A DNA stretch of 64,000 nt. Source: Didymodactylos carnosus (taxonomy: Eukaryota > Rotifera > Eurotatoria > Philodinida > Philodinidae). Shown here piece by piece: positions 24,701 to 34,286 of this stretch. The notes below the pieces were generated by a model that saw nothing but the letters and a program-made list of their open reading frames with translations, did no database searches and was not told where the DNA came from. A program made the translations under genes and the position numbers. Position 1 is the stretch's first letter; each line of letters opens with the position of its first letter. The stretch is from positions 25,908-89,907 of the forward strand of contig CAJNOQ010000053.1 in the NCBI GenBank assembly GCA_905250885.1, written 5' to 3'.

Positions 24701-27033
24701 GTCACAAAATAATGCAAACGACAGCAATATTTACCCATTAATGGCGCATCGATAACGTCTGGAATATTATTTAATGGTTCATCATTTAACTGATTATTTT
24801 CATTGTCTTCTATGCTATCGTCATTATTTATTTCCATCTCATTATCATCTGTTAGTTTACCATATACATGAATTTCAACATTTTTTTCTGGCTTTTGTTG
24901 ATTATTTTTTAATTTTTCATGCCCAAGTCCAATAATCTCCAATGGAAGTATATTTGCCTTATGTGGTACCAGTTCTCTGATATATGGACTTAACTGTCGC
25001 ATACGGTTAGCCAAATATCTAAATAAACTTGATCATTTCGATTATGCTGTAGCTTAAAGGTTTTCGATTGAATCTCTATATAAAACACATTTTTGACAGC
25101 TAAGAATTGTGTCATCGTTTATGTTGCGCCATTGTATATCGAATTATTAGTTTTCACTCACTCAGAATCGAACCATGTGCGCTTCGGACCAACTTGACCA
25201 TTGTCATCATTTAGGTTTAAACCAGTCTCAGCCAATCCGATGTTCGGTTTGGCAACTTTTTCAAACGGCGGATCCAATCCTGTTTCTGTGCGTGTTAATG
25301 TTGTACTAGAAATGAAAAGAAGTCAAATTCAAATATATTCTAAGAACAATGTATTCAACGTACTGAATTCCTGAATCATCATCACCGATTAACAGTTGCT
25401 GAGTCCAAAACTCGCTGTTTTGTCGTCCTAAATAAGGCAGTAAGCATGATTCTAATCCATCTATCTAATATTTTGACTTACGATTTTTTCCATTAATCAG
25501 TAAGGGCAGGGTTTTATCCATTAGTGTCAATAATTCCTTTCTTTCACGCCATCGATCGGTTTGATTCATTAACAACGTTGCTGGTGGACGTTGTAACTCT
25601 CCTAAAGAGTCATGTGAGAAGTATGTTTTCACATCTCTTTCAAGAAAAGTCTTACGCGATATATTTTTCATCACTGTTTTTCGTTCCTTCATTCGATATT
25701 GCCAGTTTTTTAATGAACGATTTCCCCCATCAGGACTACCATGTTGACGTCTCGCTGATTTTTTATCATATATGCCTGTCTGTGGAACTCCGTCGATGGT
25801 CTTTTGATCATCTGGAGAACCAAGCTGTAGAAAATTTCGAGCCTATTAGTTATTTAATTTAAGAGTATATATCGAAACGAACTTCAAGTGTCTCTGTATC
25901 AGGTAATTCCGCTATATAATCTTTAATAGTTCCCAAAATACTATAAGGAAGAACATGTCCAGTTTGATCAAGACGTAAACCAGTGCTAGTCAAATGTTCT
26001 TGTAACGGTTGATTCGGTGCAATTTTGGCTATATGCACTCTGAAAATGAAGTAAACTTAGACATCACAATTGTACTAAGTCAAAAAGAAATGTTAGCTAA
26101 GTATAATCATGAGTGATTTTTAGTAATGAAACAAGTAACTATGATAAAGTCCATTCAGTTAATAAAAGGCTACCGATGATTTAGAGGAAAACATACGTTG
26201 ATTTACTAACGGTTGTTTTTGTGGTCCAGATTTCGTTCGTTTAACAATAAAAGATGTACACACATTTTCTTCATGTGATTTTGTCTCATGCAACTAAAAT
26301 TAAACTATACCTGTGAATAAAACAAACAAAGGAATAGTACTAAATTCCTACCTTCTCAAGTTCTTCTAATCGAATAGCTAATGCTTGGATTTCTTCATTA
26401 TCTAATGGTTTACTTGTGTCTGATTCAGTCTGTCCGTCAGTAATGGGTGTTGCTGCTTTTGGAAAATCTTTTTTCACTCCAGTTTTTGTTTTTTCTATGA
26501 AAAAGCACAACATAAGACTTGCATAATTCAACGAATCTGCTTAAAGGATACATTTTAGCACAGTAAAGGGAGGATAACAGTATGGAAGTAGGAATGCTTA
26601 TAATCGCGAAACGTACATACAACAATAGATTCATAGCAAAAAAATTTAAGCACAATTTTTGAGCACTTTACCTGTCGATGAATCCGAAATATCATCAAAA
26701 GTCAATGAAGAAATAGTGTCGAAAGAAACTCTTGTTGTTTTTTTCTCAGCCAAACCTTAGTGAACAAAAAATGTCAAGTGCATCCATCGTTTATACAATA
26801 GATCTTCCTAAGTGTTTCCTAACATTTCTTTCTTCCAAGAGAAACGAGAAATTAATTTAATCGCGCATACCCTCAAGCAAAAATCTCAATGTTTTAATTT
26901 GGTTGAGACTATTGGTGTCCCATTTACCATTTTAAGCTGACATACAATCAGTCACATAGACAGTATAGAGGATGTTCAAACTCTTACCTTTCCCTTTTTC
27001 AACCTTTTCCGGCTTTTTTGCTGCTGTACTCAT
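21731..27033 (-). CDS. MYCBPAP: MYCBP-associated protein (MYCBPAP / AMAP-1)
   Basis: Twenty-one exons join in frame to 943 aa, close to the human protein (about 947). Exons (high to low): 27033-26988, 26755-26672, 26494-26352, 26293-26197, 26037-25883, 25824-25482, 25427-25364, 25305-25162, 25018-24735, 24682-24504, 24431-24359, 24273-24232, 24083-23896, 23801-23655, 23599-23486, 23051-22927, 22867-22755, 22697-22641, 22587-22493, 22431-22228, 21910-21731. Family marks seen: LRLDQTGHVLPYSILGTIKD; RPPATLLMNQTDRWRERKEL; QNSEFWTQQLLIGDDDSGI; an ASH-like beta segment (MVDIKNVGTTVFYYEWQ); NPGIFTERWQLLTRPVLCGG; DGVRTPDRAQSPVDFY. The C-terminus has a Lys/Ser/Pro-rich linker. Known: MYCBPAP binds AMY-1/MYCBP and is tied to spermatogenesis and the ciliary central apparatus. 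Two junctions needed less obvious sites: a second AG at 26038-26039, and a GTCAGT donor after 22755. The intron at 23052-23485 is unusually long and may contain a LINE 3' end. Confidence 0.9.
23200..23425 (+). repeat. Possible 3' end of a non-LTR retrotransposon in a MYCBPAP intron
   Basis: The intron between exons 15 and 16 of the MYCBPAP-like gene is 434 bp, against about 60-180 for most of its neighbours. It contains a pyrimidine-rich stretch and then GGACTAAATAAA followed by TTGACTTGACTTGAC, a short tandem tail of the type that ends some LINEs. A related TTTTGACTTGACTA occurs at about 32556-32570. The 5' border is not visible, so the start given here is approximate. No coding sequence is seen. 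Confidence 0.35.
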
Positions 27034-27347
27034 TGTGTAATGAACGAAAATAGTCACCTAAGTCTAGCTTTGGTTTTCTGATTAGCTCTGAATTTTTAAA
27101 CTTCTTTCTTGGTCGCCATTTTACTATTTCGTAAAGAACATGTTACACAGCAACACCACCATAATAAGCGTCAAATTTAAAACCAGACCATGAAAAATTC
27201 ACAAGATATATGCTTCCGTTTGTCGCATTAGTTTCAAACAACATTTTGTCAAAAGATCTTTAGGCTTAAAATCAATTAAGATGAGACAGCTCTTTGTGAT
27301 TCGTCCAAGTGATCTACCTATAGTATTTAGATGCTCAACCACTCTTA
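27034..27347. promoter_or_regulatory. Upstream region of the MYCBPAP-like gene
   Basis: This stretch of about 300 bp directly precedes the MYCBPAP start codon on the minus strand and ends at the TIR element at 27348. It should contain the promoter and 5' UTR. I cannot identify a TATA box or other specific site. If the gene's promoter extends further, it has been interrupted by the transposon. Confidence 0.3.
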
Positions 27348-27728
27348 GGTCAAGATAAGCTAGTGAGGATTTGACCTACTGAGGAAAAATAACCATTGCA
27401 GTATTCTTTGGTCTCTCACCATTTTCGGCGGAAAAGAATATATACGTCCATCTTGGATGTCGCCTGTCCTGATTCCTGTATCAGAAAAGTATAAACGCAA
27501 AAACGAAAAATATATAATCGTTTTTGATTGGTGAATTCAATCTAATACGCTGTAGGTTAAGGCCTTGTCTACACTACAAAAGTTAAAGGAGCTTTAAGAA
27601 ATTCTATTGGCTAGAAGTTAGTTTAAGCCAATAGAATTGCTTAAAGCTCCTTTAACTTTTGTAGTGTAGACAAGGCCTAACGTAATGATAAATTTCTCAG
27701 TACACTTCCTCACTAGCTTATCTTGACC
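27348..27728. mobile_element. 381-bp TIR element with 9-bp target duplication (MULE-like)
   Basis: Terminal inverted repeats of 22 bp begin GGTCAAGATAAGCTAGTGAG on the left and are mirrored exactly on the right. The 9-bp sequence CCACTCTTA flanks both sides (27339-27347 and 27729-27737). A perfect 9-bp duplication is the usual signature of Mutator-like elements. Part of the interior is unrelated unique sequence, and a second palindromic element is nested inside (27560-27678). There is no coding capacity, so it is non-autonomous. Confidence 0.8.
27560..27678. mobile_element. 119-bp palindromic MITE nested in the TIR element
   Basis: The arms 27560-27610 and 27628-27678 are inverted copies of 51 bp with a single mismatch, starting AGGCCTTGTCTACACTACAA. 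The loop is only 17 bp, so the RNA or single strand would form a near-perfect hairpin. It sits inside the 27348-27728 element, so it inserted later. Flanking bases are TTA on the left and AA on the right, compatible with a TA or TTAA target, but the exact duplication is ambiguous. Confidence 0.85.
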
Positions 27729-28704
27729 CCACTCTTATTATAATTAAAAGTGTATACAATAGTGAGGGAGAATAACTTATTAGTAATGGGTCATAAAACC
27801 AGGAAAAAAAGAAAAACACCGATGTACATTAGTGGATATCGTAGAATTACTACAGATAGGTGCCAATGCGTCTGATCAAAAAACGGATTATCTTCTAGTG
27901 TAAGCTAACACCATAAGCTAGCAATTGCTAGTAGAAATTTTTTTTTCAGTCGTCCTAGATAAAGGTACAAGAGTTTCAAGTTTGCATTACGTAATTAGCT
28001 GTGGGACGTAAAAAAATGCTCGAACTCTTCTGTTGATGATCCGATGAGTCATCGTATACTTCGAAAAAGACCAACGGTTTGTTATATGTTCATTCATTTA
28101 TTTCAGTTACAAAAGTATGTTGAGTAAATCAGAAAAGACATTTCGAGTACAGAGTTAAAGATGGAAAGAGCTTTCATGAACGGAAAGTTTCATCTGGTGT
28201 ATTTTTTCTGTGCTTAGAACTCTACGAGGTTCTCACATAATTATAGTGCTTAAACCAACGAAGACTATCGTTCAATAAGATGAAAATTTTATCTTTGTCG
28301 ATCGTATGGTTGAAAAACTAAATAATCTAGTTAAACTAAGTTTGGTAGTTATTCCGCTCGCTCAAAAATCTATTTTCCAAAGGAAATGTTTCTTTCTTAA
28401 CAAAATTTCCAGTAAATGTTAGTGCTCAAGACACGCTCACATTAAAAATGTCAACTTGAAATGTTGAGTTTTAGAATTATCTCAAATCCTCAAGATCTTG
28501 CCATTTATGAGATTTCTCCTCTACTGCAAGCTCTAGAAATCCCGGGTTGGTCTTAAGTTAAAGAGAAAACTCCTCGCTTTGGTATTGAAAAATTTTATTC
28601 TTAACATTCTGTCCCCCTCCCCTCCATTTTCCTTCAAAACCCGAGGGTAGGTTGGTTTTTTGGAAATCGTTCTTTATTAAAGATTGAAATACACATTAAA
28701 GTTG
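27729..28704. other. Intergenic stretch between the TIR element and copy B
   Basis: No supported gene. It begins with the right-hand copy of the 9-bp target duplication and continues as ordinary AT-rich sequence. A C-rich run (CCCCCTCCCCTCC) occurs near 28612-28624. I see no exon-like borders or inverted repeats here. Confidence 0.45.
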
Positions 28705-29543
28705 ATATTGAGAAAAAAAGAAACAATGGTTAATCTGAAATATTTGACAATTGAATTATGAAAAGACATTCAATTTCCGTCACATCTGGGACACTAGTTG
28801 AACGATTTTCTGTCTCTAAATGGTATCTGTAATTATTAATTTAAAATTGTTTGTGATGCACAAGAATTGCATATTGCGTACAAATAACATTTATATTATA
28901 TGTAGCTTGGACTTTTTAAAATAAATAAAGCATTATTTTCCGCTGATGGAGAAATTGTCTCCAGTGTACAAATTCAAGCTTAAATGATCGAGTATGTTTG
29001 AACGTTGAATTTATGTGTCGGTTTTTAATGATAGGTAATAAATCTTCTCTCAATGAGGAAATTAATTCACCATGCGCCTTAATCCACGAGTATTTATCAT
29101 AGATACATTGTTTTTCAAGCTTAAGAGAACTTAATATATATGGTCAACTATTGAATTTAAATAACTTGTACGAAATTTTAAACATGACACCACAGCTGAC
29201 TCCTTTACAACTATTCAACGTCTCAACTATTTTCAACGGTTAATCATAACAATAATGTAGTATTTCCTCGATCAATAAAAGAATTATGGATAAACATTGT
29301 TATTGTTAACATTTTATTACTGATTTCTTTCTATCTAACTCAAACGCTTTAATGTGTTCAAACGAATCTTTGAAGAAATTCGAAAATCGAATGTTCAATG
29401 TCAACTGTCCCGCTGTTGAATTCGTTTCAAGCAACATTCGAAAATTAGAAACGTTTATCAGTTGTACATCCTAAGACACTGCCGATGCCGACACTAACAA
29501 ACTTAATACGGTTTTCATAAAAAGGATTCAGTCAACGCGTTAA

Positions 29544-29774
29544 TTAATTTTCCTGATTGGTCGACACTTTATAGCGTCGGCGGCTCATACATCTTCCGTC
29601 TCTGCGCTCAAAATGTTGTCGACGAGTCCGGAAAAAAATTAATGTGTCGACAAATTGGGAATATATCATAAAAAGAGTTACTTTGAAGGAATGATCCCAT
29701 TGGATGGTTTTGCTCTCTTTGTTGACAAAATATGGTCGTTCTTGCTTGTCGCAATAAACGTCCCATGTTGTCAA
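29544..29774 (-). pseudogene. WW-domain exon fragment, copy B, broken by a MITE
   Basis: On the minus strand this frame preserves the WW-like core YCDKQERPYFVNKESKTIQW and continues WDHSFK, which copy A lacks. Upstream the exon is interrupted by the palindromic insertion at 29762-29866, so the residues before YCDK come from the MITE rather than the gene. The acidic linker upstream of the insertion is still present at about 29870-30010. Downstream residues (FRTRRQHFERRDGRCMSRRR) look like random sequence. The fragment is non-functional as it stands. The WDH motif supports, but does not prove, a dystrophin-type WW origin. Confidence 0.5.
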
Positions 29775-29866
29775 AACCGACGGTTAACCACGGTTATTTT
29801 AAGATCGTCGATTCTTGAAATAACCGGGGTTAACCGTCGTTTTTCGTCCGGTTTCGACAACATGGG
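29762..29866. mobile_element. 105-bp palindromic MITE with a visible empty site
   Basis: The element starts CCCATGTTGTCAAAACCG and ends CGGTTTCGACAACATGGG. Inner inverted segments pair GGTTAACC and CGGTTATTT around a short loop. Copy A of the duplicated locus reads AAACGTATTTTT at the same place, while copy B reads AAACGT-element-GTATTTTT. The insertion is therefore precise and appears to duplicate the dinucleotide GT. No coding sequence. I do not recognise the family. Confidence 0.85.
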
Positions 29867-30013
29867 GTATTTTTTGTCATCTAAAGCCTGATTGTCCGAA
29901 GTGCGCATCAGCGGTAATATATTTTCATGTAAATGTTCCCATTCGTTTGAATCGTGAATAAGAAGAAGTTCCAGAGTTGGGCATTCAAATTCAGGATCAA
30001 TAGTCGTGGGCGG

Positions 30014-31095
30014 CAGAAAAAATAAAGTTCAGTTTAACAATGCTGGAAACATTGAATAATGAACAGATCTTGATTTATCGTTCCAATAGAATTATATGAT
30101 ATTGTTCTCCATTTGTTGTTGAAATACTTTCACAGAATGTGCATGGGAAATGCCAATGAAACCTATCAACCTTGTCAGTTATACACGCAATCTTTTTTAT
30201 CCATGCATGAGATTTATAGTCACTAAAATCAGCTTTATTTAACGCATTACCAAACAAGAAGTTTATGTACTTAAAAGGAAGATAATGAAAATCACAACAA
30301 CACTATTTTTGGTCAGGTTTGAAGATAGCTGCGACAAATCTTGGCGTTTTATTGCAACTTAAAACAATATTAATTGGTTTTGTATTAGCTGTTTAAGCAG
30401 TTACAAATACTGTTGTCAAAGGTTGTATTTACATTCGACATAAAATTATATTCTTTTTTGAGAACTAAAATGAAGTTTTAAGACTCCACTCTAAACGCAT
30501 TCGATAGAGAATTTTCTGCTCTGCAAAACTCTGTATATGCGATATCAACATACTGATTCTGTGTCTGATAAAATAGCGTTTGGTAGCACCAAGCAAAAAG
30601 TAAAACTACGATTTGCGTTCAAAATCGCAGTGTTTTTCAGCTTTTGAGCAATTTTTGCTGTGAATGGTATCGAAACTGAGCAAAGGATGACGCTATAAAA
30701 ATGTCCAATAGATTTTAGTCTATCTCCTATACTAGGCTGCTTTCTCGTATCAAACCACACAACAAACGATTACAAAAGAGTTGTGCTTATATGTGTGTCT
30801 TTGTCTGCAAAACATAGAAAAATGCCCGTCAGATGAAAGTTGTGGTGTGTCTTCAGACAAGGATCAATAGGACATCTAGGAATCTTCCGGAGGTCTTCCG
30901 AAAACTGTCGTACTGCTGGACCCAGTAAAGCTTCGAGATATTCGGATTCAATTGAAAGTAACCTTCAGACGCGTACTTAAGGCTCAAAGTAGTTTTCTTG
31001 TGCGTTGGGTGAAGGCCATCAATTTTGTGTCGTGAGTGCTACCGAAACACAGTGGGCAACTTTGGCTGTGCAAGTGAACATGTGCTATAGAAGCA
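30014..31095. other. Intergenic stretch without supported gene
   Basis: No exon with matched splice sites or recognisable protein was found. Open frames on the minus strand at 30075-30257 and 30545-30760 are short and domain-free. The part near 30830-31080 is less AT-rich than its surroundings and might be old transposon sequence, but I cannot assign it. Confidence 0.4.
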
Positions 31096-31307
31096 GTGCA
31101 AAAGGCTACTAATACTGTTTTTATAGGTTTTTAGATATGCTCTTTTCAATGGTGTGGCTTACAGAGTTCAAAAATGTATTTTCTGGCTTTTCTAGAGACT
31201 CGGATCTCCAGAAAATCTACATAAAATACTTTTGAACTTTGTAAACCACACCATTAAAAAGAGTATATCTAAAAACCTATAAAAACAGTATTAGTAGCCT
31301 TTTGCAC
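31096..31307. mobile_element. 212-bp palindromic MITE
   Basis: The left arm starts GTGCAAAAGGCTACTAATAC and the right arm ends with its mirror, GTATTAGTAGCCTTTTGCAC. The arms extend about 95 bp each with scattered mismatches (for example ATGGTGTGGCTTAC against GTAAACCACACCAT), around a short loop centred near 31200. No coding capacity is seen, and no clear target-site duplication flanks it. Confidence 0.75.
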
Positions 31308-32612
31308 GACTACTAAAACAAATATCAAAACTCCTAGTCAAAATTTGTCGCGGTAATACTTCAGGTCTAGGAGATTCCGTTAGATCAAAATATTTTGTAC
31401 AAAAATAACTTACAAATTATACATCATTCGACACAGTTTTGTGCGCTGATTACGAATATGTTGTGCGAAGGGAAACGCGAGCTTGCTTCGCACTTGTAAA
31501 AGAAAAATGTTAGGTAACAGATTCGTATAAAATCGTCGACCGATCCTACGAACTCGTATTGTTATCACTTTCCCTGCTTATGAAATAGCTGGGTACATTT
31601 TGTAATACTTGTTCGTGTAACACCCTTTAAGTCAAAGCACCGTTCGAGTCGCGGATTACTGTTACCTAGTACTCTTCTAGCTCTAAATAACGCTTCGGCT
31701 AACGTGCTTTTCTTAATGTGTGTTTGATTTATATATTATTCGTTGCATCTCCTGTAAATAATCCCAGAAAAGAGAGAAAATATCTTTTCCTGTTCTCTTT
31801 TCAAATTTCTCTGATATATGCACACTTTGATAAAAGCACATTAGTAGAATCATCCGACACCTTTCGAGCTTTTTTCCTTTGGTTGATAATACACAAATAG
31901 AAAGTTACAATCCAAGGATATTTCATGGATCTTTTTTACGGCGGTTAGTCACATATAGCAAAATCGATGGCAACTTGACAGTATTTCGGAAATCTAGTGT
32001 ACAATCGTTGAGGGATTGATGACGCAAACGTTCACATATTAGTAGATGAAGTACCTACTGAAATAAAAGTCCAATCACATTTTATTTGTTTGAGATGATG
32101 ATAAGAATAAGATTAGAATAATTAAAAGAGAGATGAAAAGAAGCAGATTCATCAAGTAAACAAAATACGAAACGCATACACTTTGGTTTTTCTAAACCTA
32201 CACAACGTTATAAGTACTTCAGATCAATAAGAATGAATTGAAATTAAAATGAAACCCAATGAGAAGTCTAAATCTGGGATGAAGTATGTCGGATATTAGC
32301 TCTATTAAGTATCGAACTGTCTGCTTTTTTGTGTAGTATGCGACTGATATTTATGAAGCAAAAATCCGATGAACGTATAGCGGCATTATACAAGAAACAC
32401 AATCAAAAACAGTCTCGTACTAAGGTTAAAGAACTATGGACATTGAATTTGACGACAGTGATGTAAAGGTGTATTAAATAAACTAAAATTAATCGTTTGA
32501 TCATTATGTTAAAAAACTATTAATAAATGCTGTCTATGCTGTAGACTAGCATTTTTTGACTTGACTATACAATGGATAGAATGTTCGTTATATAACATCA
32601 TTTCAAATGTTG
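31308..32612. other. Intergenic stretch without supported gene
   Basis: Nothing gene-like is supported. A segment of about 40 bp near 31420-31462 (CATCATTCGACACAGTT...GCGCTGATTACGAATATG) resembles 1198-1240, so a dispersed repeat fragment is likely. A TTTTGACTTGACTA motif near 32556-32570 resembles the possible LINE tail in the MYCBPAP intron. The rest is AT-rich. Confidence 0.4.
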
Positions 32613-32751
32613 GGGTCGTATCACGAAAAAACGTAAGTCAGTCTAGATTTAATTCAGACTTAAGTGTATAAAATTAGCACGTAAGTGCAAATAACGAAGA
32701 TTTAAGTCCAAATTTTGACTTAAGTCAGACTTTCTTTTTGTGATACGGCCC
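32613..32751. mobile_element. 139-bp MITE with GGGYCGTATCAC ends
   Basis: The left end GGGTCGTATCACGAAAAA is inverted at the right as TTTTTGTGATACGGCCC. Inside, GTAAGTCAGTCT and GACTTAAGTCAGAC continue the inverted pattern, and AGACTTAAG/CTTAAGT motifs repeat. It is too short to code. The target-site duplication could not be fixed. Confidence 0.7.
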
Positions 32752-33094
32752 TCTGATGCTGACAACGATCATGATACATACTCCAACGAAGTTTCAGATT
32801 TGCTTAGTAAACAGTTTCATACTGTTAAACAGATAGTTGAAGTAGAGATGTTCATTGTTTATAAAAAATATGATGTCACTTATAATCCTAGAAGATATCG
32901 TGCTCATGTAGATAGAACAAGTACCTTTGGCTTGATGAATGTGTCGATTTGAGAGCTACTAAAAACTCAAGAAAAATTAATCACATATATTTTATAAACC
33001 GTTTTGTTTTGTATTGTAGTTAAGCAACTTTAGTTTGGATTTGATGTATAGAAAATATCGTTCATTGTAATACTTGACCTGGAATGGTCGAAAC

Positions 33095-33945
33095 TAGACC
33101 TGTGACAGTTCACGGTTCTCGTTCAAAGAACGAGAACTGTTTTTCAGCTTGCGTTCAATGAACGGAACGGTTTTTCAGTTTCCGTTCTGAACTAGGAACG
33201 GTTCAGCAGTTCACGTTTCTAGAAACGAGGAATGGTTCACCAGTTTCTGCGAATGGAAACTACAGTTCTTTTTTAACTGAAAACTGTATGATATACTTGA
33301 GCTTCTTTTTCTAATCTACTAGCGTTCTATCTCCTTTAGCATGTTAGTGTATTTTACGGTTCAATATGAATCCGACGGTTTATCTGATGTCGTTCCTTTA
33401 CGTGCTTGTTTCTGAGCAAAATTTCACACAGATACTAATAATCAAAATAGTAAAAACTGTCAACATTTATACTTTGTCTTTCAAAAACACAGACATTCTC
33501 GTTGTTACTAAAGTTAGTGATAGTCGATTTTTCCTTGTAAAATCATTAGCTTGCGAAAATGTACTTTCGCTAGCTACACTGGTAACTGGTGTTGCTAACC
33601 GGTTGATCAAGATCTTAAGAAGTAACGACTAAATTCAATCAGCAAAGTCTACCACCTAATCTGGAAGTCTCTTTGAGCGTATCTCTTTCCAGTATTCACT
33701 CTTTCAAAGTCTTAGATTTGCGAAATGCAATACATAATACGTCAACAAATCACTAAAGGACAGTGAGCAGTTTCCAGTTCAAAAGAAACTGTAGTTCTCG
33801 TTCGCAGGAACTGGAACTAGTGAACAGTTTCTCGTTTCTAGAAATGTGAACTGGTGAACCGTTCCTGGTTCAGAACGAAAACTGAAAAACCGTACCCGTT
33901 ATCGAGAAACTGCAGTACAAGAAACTACGAACTGTCACAGGCCTA
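33095..33945 (-). mobile_element. hAT element remnant with dimerisation-domain fossil
   Basis: The ends are TAGACCTGTGACAGTTC and its inverse GAACTGTCACAGGCCTA, flanked by an 8-bp duplication, GTCGAAAC (33087-33094) and GTTGAAAC (33946-33953), with 7 of 8 identical. The inverted repeats continue about 180 bp inward and are full of GAAC/GTTC motifs. In the centre, minus strand, near 33510-33630, the frame LATPVTSVASESTFSQANDF matches the hAT C-terminal dimerisation block (ILAIPVSSVASESAFS in the family), preceded by LLLKILINR. Stops and a frameshift lie just upstream. Terminal TAG...CTA, an 8-bp duplication and this domain together identify hAT. It ends about 340 bp before the MAX start codon. 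Confidence 0.88.
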
Positions 33946-34286
33946 GTTGAAACTAGTCAATCTTTTGTCCAGCAAAACATTAAATAGTTATTTTTCTTTT
34001 CTTTTTCCTAGGAAATATAGTGCACTTAAGTATGCGCATGGCGTATCGACGGTCTGCACAAACTTTTGATTATTTATTTTTTATATCTTATTATGTAACA
34101 CTTTTCTCTTTGTCTTGACTGCTGACATCTACGTAGTATGTTTTTTCAAAATCTGAATAATGTGGGACACACGAAAAAAGAAATATGTATTTTTTCCGAG
34201 TTTCTACCGGATATAATCTGAACATGAAAAAACTTTCAAAAAAAAATTGTGATTTTGTCAACCAAGTTTGTTTTAGATTTTGAAAG

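Larger units (their letters stand above)
28705..30013. repeat. Rearranged duplication, copy B (blocks Y-X-Z-W)
   Basis: Second copy of the locus described at 19696-21100, with blocks ordered Y (28705-28951), X (28951-29323), Z (about 29322-29523) and W (29696-30013). Y joins X directly, and X joins Z directly, with no spacer at either junction, unlike copy A. Block W is interrupted by a 105-bp palindromic element (29762-29866) that is absent from copy A. The divergence is low (a few percent by eye), indicating a relatively recent event or ongoing gene conversion. Confidence 0.85.

Noticed and set aside
29655-29891. 78-codon plus-strand frame in copy B
   Set aside because: It is antisense to the WW exon and spans the MITE insertion; no independent support.
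32740-32952. 70-codon frame starting in the 32613-32751 MITE
   Set aside because: It begins inside the MITE terminal repeat and has no recognisable domain or exon-like borders.
33366-33632. 88-codon plus-strand frame inside the hAT element
   Set aside because: The opposite strand carries the hAT dimerisation block at the same place, so the plus-strand frame is a shadow.
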